This document shows positions 28,284 to 36,629 of a stretch of 64,000 nucleotides of DNA, in pieces. A program made the translations under genes and the position numbers. The notes below the pieces were generated by a model that did not search any database, was not told the origin of the DNA, and worked only from the letters and a program-made list of their open reading frames with translations. The first letter of the stretch is position 1, and every line of letters starts with the position of its first letter. This DNA is from Demequina activiva. Lineage in GTDB: Bacteria > Actinomycetota > Actinomycetes > Actinomycetales > Demequinaceae. The DNA lies in NCBI RefSeq assembly GCF_016862815.1, contig NZ_BONR01000003.1, forward strand, positions 248,001 to 312,000. Direction: 5' to 3'.

Positions 28284-30953
28284 TCAGTCGTCGTCGTTGC
28301 GGCCCGGGCCGCCGTTGCCGCCGCCACCGTTGCCGCCGCCCTTGTCCGAAGGCTGGCCGTCCTCGTCGAAGCCGGGACACGGCTGGTTCTTGTCCTCGTT
28401 CCAGGCGTCGTTCGGGTCCTCGCACTGCTGGACCCAGCCGTTGGGCGGGTTCTGCTGGAACGACTCCGGGGGCCAGGTGCTGCCCCAATAGTCGTCCGGT
28501 GCCTTGGTGCGGTCCCAGCCGCTGGGCCAGTTGTACCACCAGGACGGGAGGCTGTCCGTGGCCAGGTAGACCGTGATGGTGCTGCCCGGCGTCATCTTGC
28601 CGCCGGAGCCCGGGCTCTGGCCCGCGACGGCGCCGCTCTCGACCTGGTTGGAGAAGACGCGCTTGTCCGAGACCTGCAGGCGGAAGCCGGCCTCGGCGGC
28701 CAGGAAGCGGGCGGTGCTCTCGGACCGTCCGAACAGGTTGGGCACCGTGACGGGCACGCCGTTGAGCATCTCGTCGGAGACCTCCGGGAACTGCATGACC
28801 TCCTTGCCCTCCAGGGCACGGTTCATGAAGGCCTGCCAGGTGGGCAGCGCGAGGGTCGAGCCGTAGAAGTAGTCCTCGTAACGGCCGCCGATGGTCTTGA
28901 ACTGCTGCGGATCGTCCTCATCCGGGTTGCCCAGCCACACCACGGACACGAGCTGCGGCGTGAAGCCGGCGAACCAGGTGTGGGCGTTGTCCTGGGAGGT
29001 TCCCGTCTTGCCCGCAGAGGGGCGGCCGTTCAGCTGGTTCGTCTGTCCCGAGCCGTCCGTCATGACCTCCTGCATCGCGTAGGAGACGCCCGCCGCGAGC
29101 TCGGCGGAGATCGCCTGCCGGCACTCCTCCTGGGGCACGTCCACGGGGGTGCCGTCCGGCTGGGAGATGGACAGGATCGAGATGGGCTCGCAGTGGATGC
29201 CCTCGTTCGCGAAGGTCTGCATCACGGAGGCCATGGTGAGCGGCGAGGCGTTCTGGGTGCCCAGCGTCGCGGACGGGATCTTCTCGAAGGGGGCGCCGTC
29301 CGCGCGCTTGAAGCCCAGCGACTCCGCCATGTCCGCGATGTTGCACAGGTCGAGCTGGCTGGCCATCGCCACGTAGCTGGTGTTCACGGAGTTGGCGGTC
29401 GCCTGCAGCACCGACTGCGAGCGCGCGCCGGTGTTGCCGGTGTTGCCGGGCTTCCACGGGTCGCCGTAGAACTGCACGGGACCCTCGCACGAGTCCACCC
29501 AGTCGCCGTCGTCGTACTCGCGGATGTTGCCGGTGACGACCTGGCGCAAGCCGTGGCCGGAGTTCAGCCACTCCGCGAGGATGACGGGCTTGAACGTGGA
29601 GCCGGGGCTGAAGCCGCGCGATCCACCGAAGGCGCGATCCGTGGAGTAGTTGATGGACGTCGAGTTGGGAGCCTTGGCCGCGGGGTCGAACTCGCGGTTC
29701 TGCGCCATCGCGAGGATCTGCCCCGTGTCCGGGTCCAGGGCCACCATGGCCATCGCGTAGCCGGACTCGTCATCCTCCGGCAGGGTCTCCCGCAGCTCCT
29801 GGTTCGCGATCTTCTGCTTGATCGGGTCCAGCGTGGTCACGATGTCCAGACCACCAGTCCACAGCAGGTCCTCGCCGCTCTTGCCGTCGGAGTTGAAGAC
29901 CTCGTGCTGATCGATGATCTTGGTCACGTAGTCGCAGAAGAAGGGCGCGATCGCGGAGGCCGAGCAGGAGAACTTGGGGCGCGACACGTCGAGGGTCTCC
30001 TCGATGGGGACCGCCACGTAGGTGTCGAGCTCCTCGTCCGTGATCATCTCCTCCTCGTTCATGGTGAGGAGGACCGTGTCACGGCGGAACTGCGCGTTCT
30101 CGTAGTTGTCGAGGACGCCGTCATCGGTGTCGAACGTGCGGGTGGGGTCCCACTTCGAGGGGTTCTGGGTGACGCCGGCGATGGTGGCGGCCTCGATGGC
30201 GCTCAGCTCTGCGGCAGACTTCGAGAAGTAGTACTGCGCCGCTGCCTCGACGCCGTAGATGTTCGTGCCGAACTGAGCGATGTTGAGGTACTGCTGGAGG
30301 ATCTCCTCCTTGCCGCAGTCCACGGCGGGGTCGGATCCGGAGCACTGGTCGCCCAGACGCTGGTCGAGGTTGTCCTCGAACGCGAGGGCCAGTCGCCACT
30401 CGCGGATCTTGCGCGGCAGCGAGGCCTCCGTGGCCTCCTTGATGGCCTCGTTGTCCTCCTCGGCGATCGCCTTCTGAAGGATGCGGTTCTTGATGAGCTG
30501 CTGCGTCAGCGTCGAGGCGCCCGCGTTCGAGTCCTGCGCCACGTTCTTGTACGCGGCGGCGAGGATGCCCTCGCCGTCGACGCCGTGGTGCTCCCAGAAG
30601 CGGCGGTCCTCGACCGCGACCACGGCCATCTGCATCCACGGGGAGATCTCCTCGAGCGGCACCACCACGCGGTTCTGGACGTAGAACGTCGCGAGCAGGG
30701 TCTTGCCGTCGCGCGCATAGATGTTCGACTGCTGCGGCAGGGTCACGTCGACCAGCTCGTCGGGCAGCTCCTCGAACAGCTCGACCGAGCTGTTGGCTGC
30801 AGAGCCCGCGACGGTCACCGCTGGAAGCGCGATGCCTGCGAGCAGGAAGCCGCCGATCACTGCGAAGGCCACGAACATGACCAGAGCAGACAGCAGCTGC
30901 ACCACCGTCACGTGGCCATCCCGGCGCGCGCGGCGTGAAGTGAAGAGACCCAT
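28284..30953 (-). CDS. ponA: class A penicillin-binding protein with PASTA domain
   Basis: Bifunctional peptidoglycan synthase, 889 residues. In order: a short basic cytoplasmic tail, one membrane helix (about 18-45), a GT51 glycosyltransferase domain with catalytic E115 in EDRRFW and GASTLTQQLIKN, and a transpeptidase domain with SPGSTFKP (nucleophile Ser), SVN (SVNTSY) and KTGTSQ. One PASTA domain follows at about 705-775. The tail is unusual: Trp/Pro-rich (SWWYNWPSGWDRTK), with two Cys, then Gly-rich and ending in DDD. It resembles PonA2 of mycobacteria. It is divergent from the DUF4177 gene. Confidence 0.94.
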   Translation of the reverse strand: MGLFTSRRARRDGHVTVVQLLSALVMFVAFAVIGGFLLAGIALPAVTVAGSAANSSVELFEELPDELVDVTLPQQSNIYARDGKTLLATFYVQNRVVVPLEEISPWMQMAVVAVEDRRFWEHHGVDGEGILAAAYKNVAQDSNAGASTLTQQLIKNRILQKAIAEEDNEAIKEATEASLPRKIREWRLALAFEDNLDQRLGDQCSGSDPAVDCGKEEILQQYLNIAQFGTNIYGVEAAAQYYFSKSAAELSAIEAATIAGVTQNPSKWDPTRTFDTDDGVLDNYENAQFRRDTVLLTMNEEEMITDEELDTYVAVPIEETLDVSRPKFSCSASAIAPFFCDYVTKIIDQHEVFNSDGKSGEDLLWTGGLDIVTTLDPIKQKIANQELRETLPEDDESGYAMAMVALDPDTGQILAMAQNREFDPAAKAPNSTSINYSTDRAFGGSRGFSPGSTFKPVILAEWLNSGHGLRQVVTGNIREYDDGDWVDSCEGPVQFYGDPWKPGNTGNTGARSQSVLQATANSVNTSYVAMASQLDLCNIADMAESLGFKRADGAPFEKIPSATLGTQNASPLTMASVMQTFANEGIHCEPISILSISQPDGTPVDVPQEECRQAISAELAAGVSYAMQEVMTDGSGQTNQLNGRPSAGKTGTSQDNAHTWFAGFTPQLVSVVWLGNPDEDDPQQFKTIGGRYEDYFYGSTLALPTWQAFMNRALEGKEVMQFPEVSDEMLNGVPVTVPNLFGRSESTARFLAAEAGFRLQVSDKRVFSNQVESGAVAGQSPGSGGKMTPGSTITVYLATDSLPSWWYNWPSGWDRTKAPDDYWGSTWPPESFQQNPPNGWVQQCEDPNDAWNEDKNQPCPGFDEDGQPSDKGGGNGGGGNGGPGRNDDD

Positions 30954-31028
30954 ATACCAACCTTACGTCCCATGCTCAACGTGCCACACGCATCGAGAGT
31001 TCCGATGCGGGCGCGTTACGCTCGTCTC

Positions 31029-31181
31029 ATGACTCAGTGGGAATATGCGACTGTACCGCTCATCGATCACGTCACCAAGCAGATCCTCGACCAGTGGGGC
31101 GAGGACGGCTGGGAGCTGGTGCAGGTGGTGACGGGTCCCACGGGCGGCCTCGTCGCGTACCTCAAGCGCCCCAAGTCATGA
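31029..31181 (+). CDS. DUF4177 small protein
   Basis: 50 residues, MTQWEYATVPLIDHVTKQIL then DQWGEDGWELVQVV. This is the short DUF4177 type often found beside ridA and crp in actinobacteria; function unknown. The ATG at 31029 is preferred to upstream frames because the family begins with WEYATVPL. Its stop overlaps the ridA start (ATGA at 31178-31181), so the two are coupled. Confidence 0.82.
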   Translation: MTQWEYATVPLIDHVTKQILDQWGEDGWELVQVVTGPTGGLVAYLKRPKS

Positions 31182-31651
31182 GCGCATCGGCCCGCCTTGC
31201 GGACCTGGGGCTGACGCTGCCCGAGGTCGCGACCCCGGTGGGCACCTACACCCCTGCCAGACGGCACGGTGACCTGGTCTACACGTCCGGCCAGCTGCCG
31301 CTGGTCGACGGCGAGCTGGTCGCCTCCGGGCTGGTGGGATCGCGCGCGGGCGATGTGGGCCCGGAGCGCGCCGTCGAGTGCGCCCGCGCCGCCGTCCTCA
31401 ATGCGCTGGCCGCCGTCGCCGCCGCAGCCGGCGGCATCGACTCCGTCCTGGGCATCGTCCGCATGACCGGGTACATCGCTTCCGCCCCGGGCTTCATCGG
31501 GCAGCCTGCGGTCCTCAATGGGGCCAGCGGCATCCTTGCGGACGTGTTCGGCGAGCACGGTCGCCACGCGCGCTCCGCGGTGGGCGTCGCCTCGCTCCCG
31601 CTGGGAGCGCCGGTCGAGATCGAGCTGATCGCCCAGCTGCGTCCCCTCTAA
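31178..31651 (+). CDS. ridA: RidA-family enamine/imine deaminase
   Basis: 157 residues of the YjgF/YER057c/UK114 family, whose archetype hydrolyses reactive 2-aminoacrylate released by PLP enzymes. Recognised from GDLVYTSGQLPLVDG, VLNALAAVAAAAGG, IVRMTGYIASAPGF and the ARSAVGVASLPLGAPVEIE segment carrying the conserved Arg. It is longer than the classical 130-residue protein, as in the actinobacterial subgroup (e.g. Rv3678c). It is translationally coupled to the DUF4177 gene. Confidence 0.9.
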   Translation: MSASARLADLGLTLPEVATPVGTYTPARRHGDLVYTSGQLPLVDGELVASGLVGSRAGDVGPERAVECARAAVLNALAAVAAAAGGIDSVLGIVRMTGYIASAPGFIGQPAVLNGASGILADVFGEHGRHARSAVGVASLPLGAPVEIELIAQLRPL

Positions 31652-31726
31652 CCCGCTGCGGCGCCGGCTGAGCGCCGTGGCCAACACGTGCCGACGCTGT
31701 GAGGCAGATGCGGTGGCGAGGCCTCG

Positions 31727-32419
31727 TCAGCGCGAGCGAGCGCGCAGGCGCTCGGGCTCGTAGACCTCGACGGAGCCGATGTGGACGTCGATCCATCCGC
31801 GCGAGGCGAAGTCCGCGAGCGCCTTGTTGACCGTCTCGCGCGAGGCGCCCACCAGCTGGGCGAGCTCCTCCTGGGTCAGCCCGTGACGCACCGTCACGTG
31901 GCCGCGCTCCATGCGTCCGAACCGGTGACCGAGGTCGAGGATCGCCTTGGCCACGCGGCCGGGGACGTCGGAGAAGACCAGGTCGGCCATGGTGTTGGAG
32001 ATGCGGCGGATGCGCTGGGCGAGTGCTCGCAGCAGGTGGCGCGACATCTCGAGGTGATCGTCGAGCCATTCGTCGAGCACAGCCTTGGGCAGCTCGTAGA
32101 TCACGCTGTCCTCGACGGCGTGGGCGCGCGACAGCCGCGGACCGGGATCGAACACCGACAGCTCGCCCAGCATGTCGCCCACACCCAGCAGGCCCAGCAG
32201 GTTCTCGCGTCCGTCACGGGCGGTGCGGGCCATCTTGACCTTGCCCTTGACGATCACATAGAGCGCGTGGCCCTCGTCGCCCTCGTTGAAGATGACGTCG
32301 CCCTTCGCGAGCTCCGTGCGGGTCATCATGGCGATGAGCGAGCGCGCGCTGTTGCCATCCATCCCGCCGAAGAGCGGGGAGGAACGCAGCAGCTGCTCCT
32401 CGCGGGGCGACTCACCCAT
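31727..32419 (-). CDS. crp: Crp/Fnr-family transcriptional regulator
   Basis: 230 residues. A cyclic-nucleotide-binding domain (ELAKGDVIFNEGDEGHALY, GELSVFDPGPRLSRAHAVE) is joined by a long helix to a winged helix with recognition region LTQEELAQLVGASRETVNKAL. Strong similarity to M. tuberculosis Rv3676 (PGRVAKAILDLGHRFG) suggests it binds cAMP and acts as a global regulator. The start is taken as ATG at 32417-32419 because it overlaps the stop of the upstream RsiG-like gene by 8 bp (ATGGGTGA); an ATG six codons earlier is also possible. Confidence 0.93.
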   Translation of the reverse strand: MGESPREEQLLRSSPLFGGMDGNSARSLIAMMTRTELAKGDVIFNEGDEGHALYVIVKGKVKMARTARDGRENLLGLLGVGDMLGELSVFDPGPRLSRAHAVEDSVIYELPKAVLDEWLDDHLEMSRHLLRALAQRIRRISNTMADLVFSDVPGRVAKAILDLGHRFGRMERGHVTVRHGLTQEELAQLVGASRETVNKALADFASRGWIDVHIGSVEVYEPERLRARSR

Positions 32420-32825
32420 GGTCGCCGCCCCGACCATGAGGTCCCACTCGGCGCTCGTGCCCCAGTGCTCTCACCATCTGCGCGGTCACCATCTCCAGAT
32501 TGTCGCCTACACGGTCTTCATACGACTTTAGCCGTGCATCCAGCGATACGAGGGCTTCCACGCTGGTGGGGGTGGCGGTCCGCTTCTCCGGCCACACGGC
32601 TCCCGCGAGCTCCGAGGTGGTGGGCGCATCCGCTGCCAGCGCCTCCCACGCGTCGTCGACGCCCAGGCGCTCGAGCTCCTGCACATCGGTCAGCTGCGCG
32701 ATGGCGAGGTCCTTGCGCGCCTGCACCAGGCGGCGCCACCAGCGCACGCGCGCGAGCTCACGGCGGATCTCGCGTCGACGGTGGCGGAGGTCGGTGACCT
32801 CGGGCGAGACGTCCGACGTGGGCAC
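32412..32825 (-). CDS. RsiG-like coiled-coil protein
   Basis: 137 residues, immediately upstream of and overlapping crp. Residues about 13-60 form a basic helix (LRHRRREIRRELARVRW, then WRRLVQARKDLAIAQL) and the C-terminal half a second helix. The segment R-x3-Q-x3-D in RRLVQARKD matches the second half of the c-di-GMP-binding motif E-x3-S-x2-R-x3-Q-x3-D of RsiG, the anti-sigma factor of WhiG in Streptomyces; the Glu and Ser positions do not match. The start GTG at 32823-32825 follows GGAGG by five bases. Function is not known; RsiG relationship is an inference. Confidence 0.6.
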   Translation of the reverse strand: MPTSDVSPEVTDLRHRRREIRRELARVRWWRRLVQARKDLAIAQLTDVQELERLGVDDAWEALAADAPTTSELAGAVWPEKRTATPTSVEALVSLDARLKSYEDRVGDNLEMVTAQMVRALGHERRVGPHGRGGDHG

Positions 32826-32924
32826 TGTCACCTCCGAGCGATAGGGGTCGAGGCGCAGCGGCCTCCGACGCCCTGTCTATCGGCCCGCGGAGGCTGGGCC
32901 TTGAGGGTCGCCTAGGGTTGACGC

Positions 32925-33629
32925 ATGGCCTCCCGCACCCCGCTCACCGTCGCATCGGCGCGCATGGATGCGCCGCCTGTCGCGCTGACGCGCCGCGCGC
33001 GCTCCATCAACCGAATGCTCGCGGAGGTGTACCCCGATGCGCACTGCGAGCTGGACTACCGGACGCCCTTCCAGCTGCTCGTCGCGACCGTGCTGAGCGC
33101 GCAGTGCACCGACGTGCGGGTCAACCAGGTCACGCCCGCGCTGTTCGCCCGCTTCCCTGACGCCACGGCCCTGTCCGGCGCGGATCGGCACGAGCTCGAG
33201 GCGCTCATCAGGCCCACGGGCTTCTACCGGGCCAAGGCGGAGTCGCTGCTGGGCCTCAGTCGCGACATCGTCGAGCGCTACGACGGCGAGGTGCCTGGCC
33301 GGCTGGGGGAGCTGACCACGCTGCGGGGCGTGGGACGCAAGACCGCGAACGTGGTCCTGGGCAATGCGTTCGGCGTTCCCGGGATCACGGTGGACACCCA
33401 CATGGGCCGGCTGGCGCGCCGGCTGGGCCTCACCGTCAGCGAGGATCCCGTGGTGATCGAGCGCGACCTGATGGCGCTGATCGAGCGGCGCGAGTGGACG
33501 CTGTGGTCGCACCGGATCATCTTCCATGGCAGGCGGCGCTGCAAGGCGCGCAAGCCGGAGTGCGGCGCGTGCGAGATCGCGGCACTGTGTCCTTCGGCTC
33601 CCGGCGCGAGGTCGAAGCCGGCGGCGTGA
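32925..33629 (+). CDS. nth: endonuclease III
   Basis: DNA glycosylase/AP lyase removing oxidised pyrimidines, 234 residues. Helix-hairpin-helix [13 protein letters not shown] carries the catalytic Lys, and the catalytic Asp is in [13 protein letters not shown]. The 4Fe-4S cluster ligands are C-x6-C-x2-C-x5-C ([17 protein letters not shown]). A short N-terminal extension of about 20 residues precedes the domain; the internal ATG at 32964 could be an alternative start. It is divergent from the RsiG-like/crp pair, the same neighbourhood as in mycobacteria. Confidence 0.95.
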   Translation: MASRTPLTVASARMDAPPVALTRRARSINRMLAEVYPDAHCELDYRTPFQLLVATVLSAQCTDVRVNQVTPALFARFPDATALSGADRHELEALIRPTGFYRAKAESLLGLSRDIVERYDGEVPGRLGELTTLRGVGRKTANVVLGNAFGVPGITVDTHMGRLARRLGLTVSEDPVVIERDLMALIERREWTLWSHRIIFHGRRRCKARKPECGACEIAALCPSAPGARSKPAA

Positions 33630-33663
33630 CGGGTCCCGCGAGGGTGCGCACTCCCGGGTGAGC

Positions 33664-34059
33664 TCAGTGAGCCTCGCCTCGTTCTGACGGCTGCTCGGAC
33701 GTCTGCGGCGACCCATCGCCGTCGGCGACGCGCGCGTCGAGATCAGCGAGCTCGTGGAACGCCTTCGCACGCATGGGGGTGCGGATCAGGTAGGACGAGC
33801 GCGCGACGGCCATGGAGCCCACGGAGGAGGTCGCGAGCTGAAGCGCGATGATCACCGCCACCTTCACCGCGTTGCTGATGCCGGGCTGCATCAGCAGCGC
33901 GCCGGTCACGACCAGGACGATGCCCAGGCCGGCGGCGGTGCCCACGGCGGAGATGCGGGTGTAGACGTCCGGGAACCGCACGATTCCCAACGCCGCCGTG
34001 AGGAACACGAGCCCACCCGCCACGATCAGGACCTGCCCCAGGATCTCGAGGACGCTCAT
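33664..34059 (-). CDS. mnhG: Mrp Na+/H+ antiporter subunit G
   Basis: Last gene of the mnhABCDEFG operon, 131 residues with three membrane helices (LGQVLIVAGGLVFLTAALGI, GTAAGLGIVLVVTGALLM, AVKVAVIIALQLATSSVG) and the motif VRFPDVYTRISAVGTAAGLG typical of MnhG. The C-terminal 40 residues are acidic and polar. The ATG at 34057-34059 overlaps the mnhF stop and follows GAGGGGGA. Confidence 0.9.
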   Translation of the reverse strand: MSVLEILGQVLIVAGGLVFLTAALGIVRFPDVYTRISAVGTAAGLGIVLVVTGALLMQPGISNAVKVAVIIALQLATSSVGSMAVARSSYLIRTPMRAKAFHELADLDARVADGDGSPQTSEQPSERGEAH

Positions 34060-34313
34060 CGGGTCCCCCTCGTGAGCGCTCGCGCGAGCGAGAGCGTCGC
34101 AAGGAATCCCACCACGCTCGCCACCAGCACGAGGTCGAAGGTCGCGGCAGAGGCCATGCGGACTCCCACGAGCGCGATGATGCCGATCATGCCGAAGAAC
34201 AGCAGGTCCGCCGCGACCACCCTGTCCGCCTCGGACGGGCCGGCGATCATGCGATAGGTGCTGGCCAGGCATGCCACCACGAGCAGGCCGAGCCCGATGT
34301 CGATGCCGATCAC
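34056..34313 (-). CDS. mnhF: Mrp Na+/H+ antiporter subunit F
   Basis: 85 residues, three helices, with the conserved segment YRMIAGPSEADRVVAADLL that identifies MnhF. The GTG start at 34311-34313 follows AAGGAGG and overlaps the mnhE stop (GTGA). Its own stop overlaps the mnhG start. Confidence 0.9.
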   Translation of the reverse strand: MIGIDIGLGLLVVACLASTYRMIAGPSEADRVVAADLLFFGMIGIIALVGVRMASAATFDLVLVASVVGFLATLSLARALTRGTR

Positions 34314-34675
34314 TGCGGACCTCCTTGACGTCGCATGGCATGGAGCATGCGCCCCTCGATGTCGCGCAGCTCTCTGCGCAGGGACTCCGCGTCGGGGTGA
34401 TACATCCCGTGCACGTACAGGTCGCGGGGGCTGTCGTCCGAGGCCGCTCTCGAGGTGCCCAGCGTCAGCGTGCCCGGCGTCAGGGTGATGAGGGCCGCGA
34501 GCACGGTGAGCTCGGCATCCGTCCGGCAGCGCGTGGGCAGGATCGCGACCCCGGGATCGGAGCGCTGGCCTGGAGTGAGGTTGTCCCACACCACGGTGGC
34601 ATTGGAGATCACCACCCGTGTGGCGAACCAGATCGCGAACCACACGAGCCTGACCGGCCAGGTGATGATGCTCAT
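34310..34675 (-). CDS. mnhE: Mrp Na+/H+ antiporter subunit E
   Basis: 121 residues. Two hydrophobic stretches (WPVRLVWFAIWFATRVVISN and LTVLAALITLTPGTLTLG) and the ending RDLYVHGMYHPDAESLRREL are typical of MnhE. It appears shorter at the N-terminus than the usual 160 residues, starting at the ATG at 34673-34675, which overlaps the mnhD stop; no further coding upstream is possible in this frame without overlapping mnhD. Confidence 0.88.
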   Translation of the reverse strand: MSIITWPVRLVWFAIWFATRVVISNATVVWDNLTPGQRSDPGVAILPTRCRTDAELTVLAALITLTPGTLTLGTSRAASDDSPRDLYVHGMYHPDAESLRRELRDIEGRMLHAMRRQGGPQ

Positions 34676-36258
34676 GAGTTCAGCACCGCCTCGACGTAGC
34701 CGCTGGTGTCGACCAGGCCCTGGGCCGCGGTCTCCGATAGCCCCAGCAGGAACTCTGCGCCGAGGCCGAGCGCCAGGCTCACCACCACGAGGAACACGGC
34801 GGGGAGCGCGAGCGGGAGGCTGATGCGGCTCCGCTCGTGGTGCGTCGCGTCCTCGGGGTGCTGCACCGGCGACAGCACCGTGCTGGCCTCGTGGTGGGCG
34901 TGAGCGCCGCGCTCGAGGGGCCAGGGGTGCGGAGCCGGGCTGGAGCCGTCCGGTGCCTGGGGCTTGCCCCAGAACGCGTTCGACCAGATCTTGAGCATCG
35001 ACATGAGCGTGACCAGGCTGGCCAGCACCATCACGCCCGCGGCCACCAGCTGTCCCTCGGACACCGAGGCCAGGACCAGCCCGAGCTTGCCGACGAATCC
35101 GGAGAACGGAGGAATGCCGGCGAGCGACAGCGCCGCCGCGAAGAACGCGACCGCGATCAGCGGCTCGCGGCGCGCCAGCCCGCCCAGCCGGTCGAGGGAT
35201 CCGGTGCCGTACCGCACCTCGATCGCCCCGGTGGACAGGAAGAGCGAGGCCTTCACGATCATGTGGTGGATGAGATAGAAGATTCCCGCCGCGAGTCCGG
35301 CCACGCCGAACAGGGCGACGCCCATGAGGATGTAGCCGATGCCGCTCACCATGTTGAACGTGAGGATGGCGCGCGGGCTCTTCTCTCCCACGGCGCCGAG
35401 CACGCCCACGATCATCGTCACGGTGAACGCCACGACGCCGATCCACAGGAAGCGGCTGTCGCCCTCGAACACCACGGCATAGATGCGGTAGATCGCGTAG
35501 ATCGCGACCTTGGTGTGCAGGCCGGAGAACATCGCCGTCATCGCCGGAGAGGTGGCGGGGTACGCCTGCGTGAGCCACCCGTGGACGGGGAACACCGCCG
35601 CCTTGATCGAGAGAGCGAACAGGCAGATCGCCATGGCCACGGCCACGGCGTCCGAGGATGCTGCGGCACCGGCCAGCTCCGCGAGGTTCACCGTGCCTGC
35701 GACGCCGTAGACGAACGCCACTCCGGCGAGGAACACCGTGGACGTCAACAGGTTCACCAGCACGTACATGCGCGCGCCGGCGATCCTCCGCAGCCTCGCC
35801 TTGCCCGGCGCGGCCAGGATGAACAGCGCGTAGGACGGCAGGAGCATCACTTCGATGAACACGAAGAGGTTGAAGAGGTCCGCAGTGAGCAGCGCGCCAT
35901 TGACACCCGCGGTCAGCACCAGCACCAGCGGGGCGAAGTAGCGGCGCCGCGCGAAGCCCGAGGCGATGGCGAAGGCCGTGCACGTGAGCGTCAGGAGCAT
36001 GGTCGCGGTCAGCATGAGCGCTGTGAGCATGTCCGCGGCGAACGGGATCGCGATCCCCACGGGCCACAGGCCCACTCCGTGCGCGAGGGTGCCGCCGTCC
36101 GCGCTCGCGACCACGGTGGCCACGGCCCCGGCGAGGCCGAGCGCCAGCACTGCTGTCAGCACCACGAGCGTGGACCGGGTGCGGCGTGCCAGCAGCACGA
36201 GCACCGCTGCGGCGACCAGCGGCACCGCGACCAGCAGCGGAAGCATGGCCCCAGTCAT
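34672..36258 (-). CDS. mnhD: Mrp Na+/H+ antiporter subunit D
   Basis: 528-residue proton-pumping-type membrane subunit related to NuoM/NuoN. About 14 helices; the conserved Glu of helix 5 is in NLFVFIEVMLLPSYALF and the Lys of the broken helix is in SIKAAVFPVHGWLTQAYP, followed by SGLHTKVAIYAIYR. A His-rich, polar loop near residue 450 (RGAHAHHEAS) interrupts the C-terminal helices. Start and stop overlap the neighbouring genes by ATGA. Confidence 0.94.
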   Translation of the reverse strand: MTGAMLPLLVAVPLVAAAVLVLLARRTRSTLVVLTAVLALGLAGAVATVVASADGGTLAHGVGLWPVGIAIPFAADMLTALMLTATMLLTLTCTAFAIASGFARRRYFAPLVLVLTAGVNGALLTADLFNLFVFIEVMLLPSYALFILAAPGKARLRRIAGARMYVLVNLLTSTVFLAGVAFVYGVAGTVNLAELAGAAASSDAVAVAMAICLFALSIKAAVFPVHGWLTQAYPATSPAMTAMFSGLHTKVAIYAIYRIYAVVFEGDSRFLWIGVVAFTVTMIVGVLGAVGEKSPRAILTFNMVSGIGYILMGVALFGVAGLAAGIFYLIHHMIVKASLFLSTGAIEVRYGTGSLDRLGGLARREPLIAVAFFAAALSLAGIPPFSGFVGKLGLVLASVSEGQLVAAGVMVLASLVTLMSMLKIWSNAFWGKPQAPDGSSPAPHPWPLERGAHAHHEASTVLSPVQHPEDATHHERSRISLPLALPAVFLVVVSLALGLGAEFLLGLSETAAQGLVDTSGYVEAVLNS

Positions 36259-36629
36259 GAGGTCCCTCCCTGCTCCCGCGTGGGCTGGGACGCCTGTGTG
36301 CCCGGCTCGCTGTCCCGTTGCGGGGGCTGCGACATGTCGTCGTCGTGACGGCCCGTCACGGCGAGCACGAGCATGACGATCGTGATCGCGAAGGCGATCA
36401 CGATGGCCGTCAGCACGAAGGCCTGCGGCAAGGGGTCCGCGACGAGCGAGGGGTCCAGGTCGCCGCCGATGGGCTCGTCCCGCCTGTCCGTGCCTCCCGC
36501 GGCGATGATGATCAGGTTGACGGCGTGGCTCAGGAGCACGAACCCCAGGATCACCCGCAGCATCTCGCGGCGCGAGAACAGGTAGACGGCGCCGGCGACG
36601 AGCACTCCGGCTGCGATCGCGATGCTCAT
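36255..36629 (-). CDS. mnhC: Mrp Na+/H+ antiporter subunit C
   Basis: 124 residues, three helices, related to NuoK (MLRVILGFVLLSHAVNLII, then DPLPQAFVLTAIVIAFAIT). The conserved Glu of NuoK-like proteins and the PLPQALVLTAIVI signature are present. A polar C-terminal tail of about 30 residues rich in Gln and Ser is extra. It overlaps mnhA and mnhD by four bases each. Confidence 0.92.
   Translation of the reverse strand: MSIAIAAGVLVAGAVYLFSRREMLRVILGFVLLSHAVNLIIIAAGGTDRRDEPIGGDLDPSLVADPLPQAFVLTAIVIAFAITIVMLVLAVTGRHDDDMSQPPQRDSEPGTQASQPTREQGGTS

Noticed and set aside
27510-30938. An 1142-codon plus-strand open frame opposite the PBP and phosphoesterase genes
   Set aside because: The opposite strand encodes clear PBP and metallophosphoesterase motifs. 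The plus frame is a codon-bias artefact.
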